This document shows positions 23,801 to 33,460 of a stretch of 63,699 bases of DNA, piece by piece. The position numbers and the translations under genes were made by a program. Below the pieces are notes generated by a model that saw nothing but the letters and a program-made list of their open reading frames with translations, made no database searches and was not told the DNA's origin. Each line of letters begins with the position of its first letter. The stretch's first letter is position 1. Origin of the DNA: Anaerolineales bacterium HSG24 (GTDB taxonomy: Bacteria; Chloroflexota; Anaerolineae; 4572-78; J111); NCBI GenBank assembly GCA_030377895.1, contig JAUCGB010000010.1, positions 1-63,699 of the forward strand, given 5' to 3'.

Positions 23801-26800
23801 ACAAAGCCAACATCTCCCGATAGTCAAACTGCTCGGCCAACTGGCTTAAATGAGTAGCGACCTCTGGTTGCTTGTCCTGCCATTCCTCAAGCTGATGCTC
23901 AATCTCCAAAATGTTGAGAGCGCGCACAGCTTGGATGAGTCGGTCTCGCTTGGCAGCTGGAATCGCTTGCCAGTCGGCCTCGGTCAGGTCGCGAGGTGGA
24001 GTTGATTCTAGCTCGGATGTCGGTTGGTCGGCATACTGATACTCAATCCCCAAATATTGCTGTAATACCTCAAAAATCTCATAGTCTTGAAACGGTTTGC
24101 GAACTATATCGTTACAGCCAGTCGCCAAAATATCTAACCGCTCCTCCTCCAACGAACTGGCGGTTAGGGCGACGATTGGCACGGTTTTACCTTCTGGTTT
24201 GGCCCGAATCTGCCGAGTGGCTTCGTATCCATTCAAAACGGGCATCCGCATGTCCATCCAAATAAAATGGGGCTGATGCTCGGCCCACATGTTGACCGCT
24301 TCCTGCCCATCTGCGGCCTCCAAAATTGCAAAGCCGATGGGGGCTAACAGTTCCCGCAATAGCCGTCGATTGATCGCCTTATCATCGACTAGCAGTAGTT
24401 GATAGGTTGGCTGGTTGGTGGCTAATCCAATGATTAGATTGGCGATTTTAGATTGGCGATTGGCGATTTTAGATTGTTCGGCTAACGTGACTTGAATTTC
24501 AAACCTAAAGGTTGTGCCAACCCCAAACTTACTCTCAACTGTCATCTCTCCACCCATCAGTTGAACAAACCGACGACTAATCGGCAGACCCAAGCCGGTT
24601 CCCTCTTGCATCTGTCGGCCAGTTTCGGTTTGGCTAAACGGCTCAAACAGTTTGTCTATCTCCGCCGCGTTGATGCCGAAGCCAGTATCCTCGACCAGAA
24701 AACCGATCTTGACCGTAGGAAGGATTGAGGGGCACTCGACCAGAGCAACCCGAACTGTAACCTGCCCCACCTTGGTAAACTTGACCGCGTTGCTGATGAG
24801 ATTAATCAACACCTGTCGCAGTTTGACCTCGTCGGTGCAAATGTAGTGGGGCAGTCCGTCCGCCAATTCAGTAACGAGGTTGATTCCTTTGTCACTTACC
24901 TTTAGGGCAAACATATCCTCCACATCACTAATCATCCGGTGGAGGTCAAAATCAATCTGGTCGAGGGTGATTTGTCCGGCCTCGATTTTCGACAGGTCGA
25001 GGACTTGGTTAATCAGGGTCAGCAGATGTTCGCCACTTCGCAGAATCAAGCCTAAATGCTCCTGTTGTTCACTCGGCGGCGTGTCCTGTTTGCGGCGCAG
25101 AAGTTGCGAAAAGCCGATGATGGCCGTCAGCGGGGAGCGTAGTTCATGGCTCATGTTGGCTAAAAAGCGGCTCTTGGCTTGGTTCGCCACCTCGGCCTTC
25201 TCTTTGGCGACATGGAGTTCGGCGGTACGTTTTTCGACTCGGCTCTCAAGTTGTTGGTTGCTCTCTTTTAAGGCTTGGTTGAGGATATCTTTTTGCTGAT
25301 TGGCCTCTTGCAACGAGGCCACCATCTGGTTAAAGGAGTCGGTCACAAAGCCTAGCTCGTCGTTCACGCTGACCGGTACATTCGTCTCCAGATTACCTTG
25401 GTTGACCTGCCGAATTCCGGCCATGAGTCGGTTTAGGGGGCGAATCAGATTGGCTCGGAAAAAGAGGGGGTAGCCAAACACAATCAACAGACTGGCTAAA
25501 ATTGTTAAATCTGTCACTCTGGATAGGTAGGCTGTGTTATGCCAAAAAAGCTCTCTAAAATTATTGACGACCCCTCGCCCCGGTTCAGCTTGATAGGCCA
25601 ACATATCGCTTGTTGTTACCGAATCATCCTGAGTTTCATCTCCCGTCGTCAGGCCGAAACCGTAAATAAAACGTAGGTCAATCGGTTTTTCCCGCAGATG
25701 GAAATTGTGGTAGGTGAGATCAATCGTGCCATCCTGATGTAAGGCGACCTGCACCGTAAATGGCTCACCCTCTCGTGGCTCGACAATCATCAGGTCTTGC
25801 CATGTAATCAACACCCGCGTCGGCTCGGCTTTGTAATAGATCGCGCCCGTATGGGGGTTAAGTTGAAGCCGTCCCCCAGTAAACCCGAAAATCATTGGTC
25901 TAGAAATCGCTGGATCGACAAAAGGCCCATGCATCCGGGGGAGATACGGCATGGACGAAAAGGTCAGCGCCCCCTGCGGTACAATAAATAGGTCGGACTG
26001 CTCGGTTTCAAAAAATGGCATAATAAACGGTAATTCTCGTGAAATCATATTGGTTATAGGTAACGGGTTGCCCAACTGTTCATCAAACAGACTCGGTATG
26101 CCGGTTACGCGATAGCTAGACGCGGCAGTTGGTTCAATCTGGGTTCGTTCAAATCGAAAGGTGTAGTTGTTGTAGGGCAAATGTTCATTTTGGAATAGGG
26201 CCTCGCTAACAGGTAATATCAACAGCCAGATATTGCCCACAATAATCAGAATCGTGGTCAACGAAATACCAACTAGTTTCACCATTAGCGTCACCTGCTC
26301 GGAGGCATAGTTGATGTAACTAAGCGTGAAACTGAACATAAACAGCAATAGGCTGATGTTTATTGCCGCGCTGATTTGAGGGTGAGTCAGTCTAAACAAT
26401 CCCCCGATGGGCATGCCAAAACTGGCGAACAAGAACAGAAAAGAGAGCAAGAAGTTACGAACCACCCGAACTTCTGTTGTTTGTGGATGACGAAACGAAT
26501 ACCACCAACTTCGACGTTTGTCCCGCCAATATTGAAGATGACGCAAAAAAATGATAATTGTCCACAATATCAGTCCGGTGGTGAGTATACTAATAAGTGA
26601 AACGGGGAAACCTAAAATAGATATGCAGATAGAAAACAGGACTAAACCAGTGGAGATAAACAGGGCCATCCGAGCTTCTCTATCCCATTGCTCCCTTTGC
26701 TCCCTTTGGGAGGGCGGGGTAATGTTGTAGGCAAACTGAATCAGCAGGAGGCCAATCAATTGCCGAAGTAGGACAACTATAACTGAACCTGGGTGGAGGA

Positions 26801-26966
26801 AGACAGAAGCGAGGAAAAAAACCGTCATGCTGATAAATACAGCTAACAACCATCGGGCTACTTTCGATTTTTGGGGGATACTGAGTAGATAACCTGTGAT
26901 AACCAAACTCAAAATGAAACTGTTGAAATTGGCCAAGGGAACATCACTAGCCGGAATAGGAAGCAT
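23784..26966 (-). CDS. Membrane-bound hybrid histidine kinase
   Basis: 1,060 residues. About seven membrane helices fill residues 1-260. A predicted extracytoplasmic segment (about 265-475, rich in Pro and aromatic residues) precedes a last helix, a HAMP domain at about 500-553 and a coiled coil. HisKA carries '[14 protein letters not shown]' with the phospho-acceptor His near 606. The ATPase domain has its N-box '[11 protein letters not shown]' near 725, G1 'VEDTGFGI' near 758 and G2 '[11 protein letters not shown]' near 793. The C-terminal receiver has 'LLLVDD' near 860, acceptor Asp in 'FIWMDMRMP' near 900 and 'VRKPF' near 955, then a helical tail. It senses an unknown signal and is probably upstream of the LuxR-type regulator at 22301-23347. 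Confidence 0.93.
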   Translation of the reverse strand: MLPIPASDVPLANFNSFILSLVITGYLLSIPQKSKVARWLLAVFISMTVFFLASVFLHPGSVIVVLLRQLIGLLLIQFAYNITPPSQREQREQWDREARMALFISTGLVLFSICISILGFPVSLISILTTGLILWTIIIFLRHLQYWRDKRRSWWYSFRHPQTTEVRVVRNFLLSFLFLFASFGMPIGGLFRLTHPQISAAINISLLLFMFSFTLSYINYASEQVTLMVKLVGISLTTILIIVGNIWLLILPVSEALFQNEHLPYNNYTFRFERTQIEPTAASSYRVTGIPSLFDEQLGNPLPITNMISRELPFIMPFFETEQSDLFIVPQGALTFSSMPYLPRMHGPFVDPAISRPMIFGFTGGRLQLNPHTGAIYYKAEPTRVLITWQDLMIVEPREGEPFTVQVALHQDGTIDLTYHNFHLREKPIDLRFIYGFGLTTGDETQDDSVTTSDMLAYQAEPGRGVVNNFRELFWHNTAYLSRVTDLTILASLLIVFGYPLFFRANLIRPLNRLMAGIRQVNQGNLETNVPVSVNDELGFVTDSFNQMVASLQEANQQKDILNQALKESNQQLESRVEKRTAELHVAKEKAEVANQAKSRFLANMSHELRSPLTAIIGFSQLLRRKQDTPPSEQQEHLGLILRSGEHLLTLINQVLDLSKIEAGQITLDQIDFDLHRMISDVEDMFALKVSDKGINLVTELADGLPHYICTDEVKLRQVLINLISNAVKFTKVGQVTVRVALVECPSILPTVKIGFLVEDTGFGINAAEIDKLFEPFSQTETGRQMQEGTGLGLPISRRFVQLMGGEMTVESKFGVGTTFRFEIQVTLAEQSKIANRQSKIANLIIGLATNQPTYQLLLVDDKAINRRLLRELLAPIGFAILEAADGQEAVNMWAEHQPHFIWMDMRMPVLNGYEATRQIRAKPEGKTVPIVALTASSLEEERLDILATGCNDIVRKPFQDYEIFEVLQQYLGIEYQYADQPTSELESTPPRDLTEADWQAIPAAKRDRLIQAVRALNILEIEHQLEEWQDKQPEVATHLSQLAEQFDYREMLALLRNEE

Positions 26967-27193
26967 TATGTAACCACCTTATGAACTGTGAATTGTGAAT
27001 CAATCAGGCTTGACAGGTTTCTAAAACCTGTCAAGTCTTAAGTTGACGATCATGGTTATGGACAATTGTAGCCAATGTTAGATGATTCAGCGATTCGGCG
27101 TTTCAGCAATTCAGGTGATTCAGCGGAGAAGTTCTGCCGAGATTAGTTTCAAGTTTATGGTCTGTATGTGTAGAGTCGACACACATATTGATA

Positions 27194-27222
27194 TTGACAT
27201 AAGAAAGTTGTGGAGGCATAAT
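27194..27222 (+). promoter_or_regulatory. Strong sigma-70-type promoter for the basic small protein
   Basis: TTGACA (27194-27199), a 17-base spacer, then CATAAT (27217-27222). An 'aggaggt' RBS follows 7 bases before the ATG at 27246. Confidence 0.75.
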
Positions 27223-27245
27223 GTCCTCATAACAGGAGGTGTCAC

Positions 27246-27407
27246 ATGGCCAAAAAACGCAAAGCCAGAGTAAAGAAAGGCCAAACGATAGCGGCTCGTC
27301 GCCGAGCAGACCGTCGCCGCCGAGAGCGAGAACGGCCGAGGCTAGACGGAAACGTCGAGAACGCAAGAAGTACAAGTTTCGGATTAAGGTTGTTCGCCTG
27401 TAATTAA
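27246..27407 (+). CDS. Tiny, extremely basic protein, probably frameshifted
   Basis: 53 codons starting 'MAKKRKARVKKGQTIAARRR', right after an AGGAGG-type RBS and a near-consensus promoter. The first 30 residues are almost all Lys/Arg. After codon 30 this frame turns ordinary (PRLDGNVENARS), while the next frame continues the Lys/Arg pattern ('AEARRKRRERKKYKFRIKVV') to a stop. One missing base near 27335 would restore a fully basic protein of about 53 residues. That pattern suits a ribosome- or nucleic-acid-associated small protein, but no family was recognised. The stop codon lies inside the start of an element-A copy. Confidence 0.6.
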   Translation: MAKKRKARVKKGQTIAARRRADRRRRERERPRLDGNVENARSTSFGLRLFACN

Positions 27408-27519
27408 CACAGAGGGGCACAGAGAAAAAGCGATTTATTTTTTCCTCTGTGCCCCTCTGTGCTTCTCTGTGAAACTCTATGTTCCTGTTTTAGCTTTTCC
27501 TAAACTACATTGTCGGGTA
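27402..27519. mobile_element. Element A copy 2, left end missing
   Basis: It starts at the 'aattaacacagagg' arm and ends 'cattgtcgggta'. The usual 'tacccgacaaa...' left end is absent; the junction falls at the 3' end of the small basic gene, whose stop codon is provided by the element. Confidence 0.75.
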
Positions 27520-27574
27520 GCAGGTCATTGAATCAACAGTCATCTCGTTCCCGAATACTTTAATAGGTGATATA

Positions 27575-28786
27575 TTGCCACATTTAAACAAAATTCTTTA
27601 CACAACCACCAGTTATCTGCCCGCCATTGGAGGCGCGCAACTCCACACCCATCGGATTGCCCAGCGCATCGCCAATGAATGTTCGGTACAGGTTCTCACC
27701 CATTGGGATGAACATCGCACCGATTGGCTACTGGGAACCACACTTTGCGCTCCTACGACACCCAAATTTTATGTTTATGACGGTGTTCCGGTTGAACGAA
27801 TAGCCCTAACTCGCTCTGAACGGTATCGCTTGTGGCCTTATGTGTTCGGATATTATGCCATCAAAGGTGTCGCTATCAGCAAAATTGCCGCCGTGCTAAG
27901 ACCTAAAATCCACCGCTTGGCTCAAGGAGTTGACCTGATTCAGAATAGCCGTATCGGCAGAGAGCCGCTCAGTTTTGCCTCGCTCCAAGTGGCTCGACAG
28001 TTGGATGTCCCGTTTGTTTTTGTGCCTTACCACCATCCTCGTTGGGTCGGTTGGAACTATCGTCAATATCTCGATTTATATCGCCAAGCCGACGCGCTTA
28101 TCGCTCTAACCGAGGCCGAAAAGCAGACCTTGATTCAGCTAGGCGTATCGGAAGCACGTATTTTTGTGACCGGAAACGGGCCAAATGTTGCTGATCATGG
28201 AGACGGGACACGATTCCGGCAAAAATACCAGATTCCTGATAAAGTTCCCATGATTCTGTTTTTGGGGCAGAAATATCGCTACAAAGGTATCAGCTATCTC
28301 CTTGAGGCGACACGCCTAGTTTGGCAATCGTGGCCCGATAGTTATTTTGTCTTTATCGGCCCGCAAACTCGATATTCGCAAAAAATGTTTCAAAGCGTGC
28401 CCCAATCCGAACAACGGATTATCGAAATCGGTACGGTTGATTTACAAACCAAAACCGACGCGTTATCCGCTTGCACCTTGTTGTGTGTACCATCAAATCA
28501 AGAAAGTTTTGGCGGGGTTTATACCGAGGCATGGATGTTCAACAAGCCGGTCATTGGGGTTGATATTCCCGCCGTCCGAGAGGTGATTGATGATGAGATT
28601 AACGGCTATCTGGTCTCGCAAAATACCCAATCAATTGCCTGTCGAATTAACCATCTACTTGCCCACCCCGAAACTGCAACCAGCATGGGGCAAGCAGGTA
28701 GACAAAAAGTGATCAGTCATTATAATTGGGATACACTGGCAAAAAAAACGGCTGAGATTTACCAACGTGTCATATCCAGATACTAA
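27575..28786 (+). CDS. Glycosyltransferase family 4 (GT-B fold)
   Basis: 403 residues, TTG start with AGGTGA seven bases upstream. The N-terminal half has 'YLPAIGGAQLHTHRIAQRI', the glycine-rich acceptor-side motif of GT4 enzymes. The C-terminal half has 'ILFLGQKYRYKGISYLLEA' and the 'PSNQESFGGVYTEAW' motif with the E-x7-E nucleotide-sugar-binding pattern. It probably transfers a sugar from a nucleotide donor in the cytoplasm for a cell-surface glycan. No other glycan gene adjoins it, so the acceptor is unknown. Confidence 0.88.
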   Translation: MPHLNKILYTTTSYLPAIGGAQLHTHRIAQRIANECSVQVLTHWDEHRTDWLLGTTLCAPTTPKFYVYDGVPVERIALTRSERYRLWPYVFGYYAIKGVAISKIAAVLRPKIHRLAQGVDLIQNSRIGREPLSFASLQVARQLDVPFVFVPYHHPRWVGWNYRQYLDLYRQADALIALTEAEKQTLIQLGVSEARIFVTGNGPNVADHGDGTRFRQKYQIPDKVPMILFLGQKYRYKGISYLLEATRLVWQSWPDSYFVFIGPQTRYSQKMFQSVPQSEQRIIEIGTVDLQTKTDALSACTLLCVPSNQESFGGVYTEAWMFNKPVIGVDIPAVREVIDDEINGYLVSQNTQSIACRINHLLAHPETATSMGQAGRQKVISHYNWDTLAKKTAEIYQRVISRY

Positions 28787-28841
28787 AGATGTCGCACACC
28801 TTCACCCCTCGTTCCCAATCTAAAGTAGTCATCGGACTCAG

Positions 28842-29006
28842 TACCCGACAAAAAAGTTAGCCAAAACTAATTAGCACAGAGTTTCACAGAGGAACACAGA
28901 GTTTCACAGAGAAAAAGCGAATTATTTTTTCCTTTGTGCCCCTCTGTGCGTCTCTGTGAAACTCTGTGTTCCTGTTTTAGCCTTCCCTAAACCACTTTGT
29001 CGAGTA
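28842..29006. mobile_element. Element A copy 3
   Basis: A full-length copy of about 165 bp with ends 'tacccgacaaaa' and 'tttgtcgagta' and two long arms of 'cacagagtttcacagag' units around an A/T centre. The right end abuts the stop region of the diacylglycerol kinase gene. Confidence 0.85.
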
Positions 29007-29012
29007 GCAAGG

Positions 29013-29411
29013 TCATCGGATGAGTTCTGCGGAGTTTTCAGCAAATATCAGATCAAGCAGAGGCAGGCCCAACAGCAACAGACCCACAATAACCGCCGTC
29101 ATCGCTCCGAGCAGAACCGCTCCGGCGGCAGTATCCTTCACAATTTTTACTTGAGGATGAATTTCTGGGGTGAGATGATCCATCGCTACCTCGATGGCGG
29201 TGTTGATGGTTTCGAGCGTTACCACTAACCCCATCGTCAGCACAATAATCGCCCACTCCAAACGAGTCAGTCCGACTACCAACCCCACGCAAACAATAAT
29301 CAGCCCCATCACAGTATGGATTTGGGCATTTCGTTGAGTTCTTAAGGTAAACCAAATCCCAGCAAAGGCATATTTGAAACTTTCTAAGCGGTTGATTTTG
29401 TGTTGGGTCAT
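29013..29411 (-). CDS. dgkA: Diacylglycerol kinase / undecaprenol kinase family protein
   Basis: 132 residues, close to family length. Three membrane helices; the family signature 'ETINTAIE' sits near residue 65 and 'VKIVKDTAAGAVL' near 88. An N-terminal amphipathic stretch 'RLESFKYAFAGI' is typical. The enzyme phosphorylates diacylglycerol or undecaprenol in the membrane; for bacteria outside Proteobacteria the undecaprenol role is common, but the sequence alone does not decide. The last residues run to the edge of an element-A copy. Confidence 0.88.
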   Translation of the reverse strand: MTQHKINRLESFKYAFAGIWFTLRTQRNAQIHTVMGLIIVCVGLVVGLTRLEWAIIVLTMGLVVTLETINTAIEVAMDHLTPEIHPQVKIVKDTAAGAVLLGAMTAVIVGLLLLGLPLLDLIFAENSAELIR

Positions 29412-29418
29412 TGATTGA

Positions 29419-29460
29419 AAACAAAAACTCCTCGTTTTCTCAAAAAAACGAGGGTTTTTG
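29419..29460. terminator. Bidirectional terminator-like hairpin
   Basis: 'aaaaactcctcgtttt' pairs with 'aaaacgagggttttt'. It lies just upstream of the minus-strand diacylglycerol kinase gene and downstream of menB, so it could end the men transcript. Confidence 0.55.
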
Positions 29461-29518
29461 CTTGTCTAAACTTTTTCAATTGAGTAACAAAACAGTAGTT
29501 CTGCACAAGTACAGATTT

Positions 29519-29770
29519 AAAGATAAAGATTTTGACTCATCATTTTCCCGCAAGTTTTGGGTAGTGTTGACCTGTTGACTGATAACCTTGGGCTAAAGCC
29601 ACAAGGCTAAAAGCTCAAGACCGCTGAAGCGGCCTATCTAGCTGGCTTTAGCCTGCTTAAGCTATTAGCATCGGGATTTATTCCGATGTCCCATCAGTCA
29701 AGGTAACAGCACTACCAGTTTTGAACTTGCGGGAAAATTGCTCCGTTACTCAAAAATATTATCTGGGAAT
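29519..29770. mobile_element. Nested inverted-repeat elements with an intact target duplication
   Basis: Outer ends 'agataaagattttgactca' / 'ctcaaaaatattatct' match the copy at 22029-22112. They enclose the palindrome 'cccgcaagtt-ttg-aacttgcggg', split by an element at 29560-29716 with ends GGTAGTG...CACTACC. Target duplication AGTTTTG stands at 29553-29559 and 29717-29723. A further direct 'ggctaaagcc'/'ggctttagcc' palindrome lies inside. This fills most of the 443-base gap before menB; no gene seen. Confidence 0.8.
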
Positions 29771-29854
29771 CTATAGTGATGGCAGAATCCGGAGTACCTG
29801 CAAAACGAGTTTTGCACTCCTTATCACTACTTTGCACCACTGCCGAGAATTTTA

Positions 29855-30679
29855 CTACGGAAACATAGGATATTTCGAGAAGTCTGGCTTGCGTTTTTCT
29901 AAGAAGGCGTTTTTGCCCTCTTGGGCCTCTTCGCTCAGATAGTAGAGTAGGGTGGCATTTCCGGCCAGTTCTTGCAGACCAGCTTGCCCGTCCAACTCGG
30001 CGTTAAAGGCCGATTTAAGCAGGCGGAGGGCCAAGGGACTTTTCTCCATAATTTTGCGACACCATGCTACCGTCGTCGCTTCCAACTCATCCAGTGGAAC
30101 TACTTTGTTGACCAAGCCCATGCCCAACGCCTCTTGCGCGTCATACTGGTCACACAAGAACCAGATTTCGCGAGCTTTTTTCTGCCCCACAATCCGAGCC
30201 AGATAGGACGCGCCAAAGCCACCGTCAAAACTGCCCACTTTCGGGCCGGTCTGACCAAATTTGGCATTATCGGCGGCAATGGTCAGGTCGCACACCACAT
30301 GCAGAACATGACCGCCCCCAATAGCCCACCCAGCCACCATCGCGATGACTGGCTTGGGGCAGGAGCGAATCTGTCGCTGTAGGTCGAGGATGTTTAGGCG
30401 TGGTACTTTGTCCTCGCCGACGTAGCCCCCCGCCCCACGAACTTTTTGGTCGCCGCCGCTACAGAAGGCTTTGCCCCCCTCGCCGGAGAAAACAATCACC
30501 CGCACATCTGGGTTTTGCCGCGATAGTTCCATCGCTTCCGACATCTCCATGACCGTCAAGGGGGTGAAAGCGTTATGTACCTGCGGGCGGTTAATGCTGA
30601 TTTTGGCGATACCGTCATAATATTGATATAGAATATCTTCGTACTCTTTTAATGTTGTCCAATCAATCTTATTATCCAT
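29855..30679 (-). CDS. menB: 1,4-dihydroxy-2-naphthoyl-CoA synthase
   Basis: 274 residues, crotonase fold. Diagnostic stretches are 'SGGDQKVRG' (about 76-84), the oxyanion-hole '[11 protein letters not shown]' (about 119-129), and '[14 protein letters not shown]' (about 146-159) with the Ser/Asp typical of MenB. The C-terminus 'RKPDFSKYP' is also MenB-like. It closes the second ring in menaquinone synthesis, converting succinylbenzoyl-CoA to dihydroxynaphthoyl-CoA. The start overlaps the end of menH by 8 bases, so both are translated from one message. Confidence 0.97.
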   Translation of the reverse strand: MDNKIDWTTLKEYEDILYQYYDGIAKISINRPQVHNAFTPLTVMEMSEAMELSRQNPDVRVIVFSGEGGKAFCSGGDQKVRGAGGYVGEDKVPRLNILDLQRQIRSCPKPVIAMVAGWAIGGGHVLHVVCDLTIAADNAKFGQTGPKVGSFDGGFGASYLARIVGQKKAREIWFLCDQYDAQEALGMGLVNKVVPLDELEATTVAWCRKIMEKSPLALRLLKSAFNAELDGQAGLQELAGNATLLYYLSEEAQEGKNAFLEKRKPDFSKYPMFP

Positions 30680-31478
30680 GAGAATCTCCTTGCGTTAAAA
30701 ACTGTGTTAAATGATTTATAAACAATGCTGGTTGCTCAAGATGAACGTTATGTCCGGTGTGAGCAATGATTTTCAATTCAGATTGCGGAAGCATGGTCTG
30801 CATGCGAGTCAACAGGCCGACATATTTTGTGTCAAGCGCGCCGCCCATCAATAAAACAGGCTGGTTGAGGTAGGGCAACTGCTCCCACAACGAGACCTGC
30901 CGTCCGGGGCTGAGGTCAGCCACCACCTTAGCCAGCCAACGGGCCTGATTGTGACGGCGATTCTGTTTTAGTTGGGTCAACAAATCAGGCTGGTGTTGCA
31001 ACGACTCGAACAATGGCATGTTATACCATCGCTCCAGAAACGTCTCCAAACCAAGGTCGAGCAGTTCTGCCGCTCGCTCGTCATCCCAATTGGTTCGTTG
31101 TTGACGGGTCGATGCGTCGCTCAGGCCGGGGTTGACATTTTCTAGTACCATTTGAGTAATTCTCTGAGGATAGTGGTAGGCCGTATACAGCGCAATTCGT
31201 CCACCCATCGAGTAGCCGACCAAGGTCACGGCGGGCAGGTGATTTTCATCGAGCCAAGCGATCAACTCGGCGGCAATCATTGCGAAGTCGAGGGGCGTAT
31301 CCAGAGGCAAATCGACATGTTTTCCATGACCGGGCAGGTCGGGCATTAGGCAGTAGTATCGCTCAGAAAGTGGCTCGGCAATCGGTTGCCAATCCTCGCC
31401 TCGCCCCATGAAACCATGCAGAAAAACGATGGGAGGTTGGTCGGGTGAGCCAATTGTTTGGTGCGGCCAGTTGGTCAT
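30672..31478 (-). CDS. menH: SHCHC synthase (alpha/beta hydrolase)
   Basis: 268 residues. Alpha/beta-hydrolase with '[13 protein letters not shown]' near 20, nucleophile elbow 'GYSMGG' (Ser near 92), and catalytic '[11 protein letters not shown]' near 245. MenH releases pyruvate from SEPHCHC to give SHCHC. It overlaps menD by 4 bases (ATGA) and menB by 8, so the three genes form one tight operon. The family assignment rests on that context as well as on sequence. Confidence 0.93.
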   Translation of the reverse strand: MTNWPHQTIGSPDQPPIVFLHGFMGRGEDWQPIAEPLSERYYCLMPDLPGHGKHVDLPLDTPLDFAMIAAELIAWLDENHLPAVTLVGYSMGGRIALYTAYHYPQRITQMVLENVNPGLSDASTRQQRTNWDDERAAELLDLGLETFLERWYNMPLFESLQHQPDLLTQLKQNRRHNQARWLAKVVADLSPGRQVSLWEQLPYLNQPVLLMGGALDTKYVGLLTRMQTMLPQSELKIIAHTGHNVHLEQPALFINHLTQFLTQGDSHG

Positions 31479-33217
31479 GATGACATGCGTTTGTACTGCT
31501 CAAAAACCTCGATATTCACCTGCCGATCTGTTTTAATCTCTAAGATAGCGGGTTTGGAGGTTGGTTCAAAAAATTGCTCTAACAGTTCGATTAAGCTGAT
31601 TTCATCATCATTGTAATAATAGTCGCAATTGTAATCGGTGGCAATTTGACGGACAGTGCGTTGATGCGGGGTGGTGAAATAGTTGGTCAACTCGGAGGGA
31701 GGCAGGTTGCTCGGCCCGTTAATTAGGCTAAAAATGCCGCCGCCTTGATTATTCATGACAATTAGCCGTAAGTTGGTTGGATGATAATCATGCCATAGGC
31801 CGTTTTGGTCGTAAAAAAATGCTAAATCGCCCACAATCAGGGTAGTTAGCTGGTCGGTGGCTAAGGCCGCACCCACTGCATTGCTGACACAGCCGTCGAT
31901 ACCGCTGGTGCCACGATTGGCATTGACCTGTATCTGCTGTCCAGCGAGGCCGATTAAATCAGCATAGCGTACTGGCATGCTGTTGCCCAACTGGAGGCGA
32001 CTCGGTGCAGGCAGAGCGTTCAGAACATGGTGCATGGCCGTAAATTCGCCAAAATCGGCTTCGTCCAGAAATTGGTCTAAACAGTTAGTGGCAGTTTGAT
32101 AACGTTGTCGCCATTGGTGCTGGTAGTTTGATTGGCGTGCAGACATTCTACCTGCATCTACAGGATTTTTAACTACCGGAGAAGTTCTGCCGAGCAGTAG
32201 CTGACTGAAAAAATAGTCTGACTCAACCGACAGATGATGGGTCAGACTTTGGTAGGTGTCGGGTGCTTGGTCAGTGACCTCCACATGCCAATGAATTTGG
32301 GGGCGATGTTGACGCAAGAACAGTTTTAGCTGTTTGGAGATAACCGGCCCACCGCAGGTAATCAACAGGTCTGGAGCCAGGATGTCGGCATGCGGAAGGC
32401 TCAACATTAAATCAGCCTGATAAATAAATTGACCGTCCTGATGTAGGTTGGCGGTCAGGTCGGCTAAAATGACGGCATTTTGTTTCTGCTGAAGTTGGGC
32501 GAGAGCATCGGCCAAGATTGGATCGGGATTCTGCATGCCGACGATGATGAGCCGCTTTGCGCGCTGCCGCCAATCGGTCAAGAGCGTGTCCCATGTTGTC
32601 TGACTAAGTCTCTGCTCAATTGGGGCTTGGTTGATGATTTTTGGGGGTGGCAATGGCTCAAATGGCACATCCGGCGCGGGATAGAGCGGCTCACGGAGAG
32701 GGATGTTGATATGCACTGGCCCGGCAAACGGCCATGTCGCTCGGTTCAACGCCTCGGAGAGCGTCCGCTCGGCCTGCCACAATGCGTCGGGGTGACGCAC
32801 ATCAACAGGTAGCTCAAAACTGGCTCGGACATGGTTTTGAAATAGGCGAGGTTGATGGCTGGTCTGATTATCCCGTTGGTCAATCCATTCGGGGGGACGA
32901 TCAGCCGTCATCAAAATGAGGGGCAACTGTTGATAAAATGCCTCGGCGACGGCTGGCCCATAGTTGAGCGGGGCGGTTCCAGAGCTACAGACGAGGCCGA
33001 CGGGTTGCCTTGTTTGTTGTGCCAAACCAAGGGCGATAAAGGCCGCGCTCCGTTCATCGACCACTATGCGGACATGGATGTTGGGCTGACGGGCAAAGGC
33101 CACTGTTAGCGGCGCGGAGCGAGAGCCGGGAGAGATGATGACCTGTTTCATCCCTTTATGGGCGCAGATATAGGCTAAATTATGGGTTAAATGGTGATTG
33201 GTGATGGTAGGTTGCAC
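31475..33217 (-). CDS. menD: SEPHCHC synthase (ThDP-dependent)
   Basis: 580 residues from the GTG at 33217. It has 'VIISPGSRSAPLTVAF' near the N-terminus, the catalytic-side Glu in 'VVDERSAAFIALG', 'NRGTSGIDGC' and the ThDP/metal site 'VGDLAFFYDQNGLWHD'. The longer frame to 33289 is rejected because its extra residues (MKLCVPVLAFPKPLCRVAR) are the translated end of an element-A copy; the same peptide appears wherever that end is read. An unusual 'LGRTSPVVKNPVDAGRMSAR' stretch (about 341-360) looks like in-frame repeat DNA. MenD joins isochorismate and 2-oxoglutarate. Confidence 0.95.
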   Translation of the reverse strand: MQPTITNHHLTHNLAYICAHKGMKQVIISPGSRSAPLTVAFARQPNIHVRIVVDERSAAFIALGLAQQTRQPVGLVCSSGTAPLNYGPAVAEAFYQQLPLILMTADRPPEWIDQRDNQTSHQPRLFQNHVRASFELPVDVRHPDALWQAERTLSEALNRATWPFAGPVHINIPLREPLYPAPDVPFEPLPPPKIINQAPIEQRLSQTTWDTLLTDWRQRAKRLIIVGMQNPDPILADALAQLQQKQNAVILADLTANLHQDGQFIYQADLMLSLPHADILAPDLLITCGGPVISKQLKLFLRQHRPQIHWHVEVTDQAPDTYQSLTHHLSVESDYFFSQLLLGRTSPVVKNPVDAGRMSARQSNYQHQWRQRYQTATNCLDQFLDEADFGEFTAMHHVLNALPAPSRLQLGNSMPVRYADLIGLAGQQIQVNANRGTSGIDGCVSNAVGAALATDQLTTLIVGDLAFFYDQNGLWHDYHPTNLRLIVMNNQGGGIFSLINGPSNLPPSELTNYFTTPHQRTVRQIATDYNCDYYYNDDEISLIELLEQFFEPTSKPAILEIKTDRQVNIEVFEQYKRMSS

Positions 33218-33238
33218 GGTCAGATTCCGGGCTCTTGC

Positions 33239-33403
33239 TACCCGACAAAGTGGTTTAGGGAAGGCTAAAACAGGAACACAGAGTTTCACAGAGACGCACA
33301 GAGGGGCACAGAGGAAAAAATAAATTGCTTTTTCTCTGTGAAACTCTGTGTTCCTCTGTGAAACTCTGTGCTAATTAGTGTTGGCTAACTTTTCTGTCTG
33401 GTA
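33239..33403. mobile_element. Element A copy 4, between menF and menD
   Basis: A full-length copy with ends 'tacccgacaaag' and 'ttctgtctggta', arms of 'cacagagtttcacagag' units and an A/T centre. It lies in the men operon between menF and menD, ending about 20 bases upstream of the menD start codon, so it is in the menD leader. Confidence 0.85.
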
Positions 33404-33460
33404 GCAAATTTGATAATCAAGACTCGTTTTGCCCGAAATATCCCATAAAGCCAGATTTCG

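Noticed and set aside
28956..29228. Plus-strand frame starting MKLCVPVLAFPKPLCR
   Set aside because: It is the right arm of element A read as protein; the same peptide appears at other copies, and the rest is antisense to the diacylglycerol kinase gene.
33218..33289. N-terminal extension of menD
   Set aside because: The extra codons lie inside element A copy 4 and encode the element-derived peptide; MenD homologs begin near the GTG at 33217.
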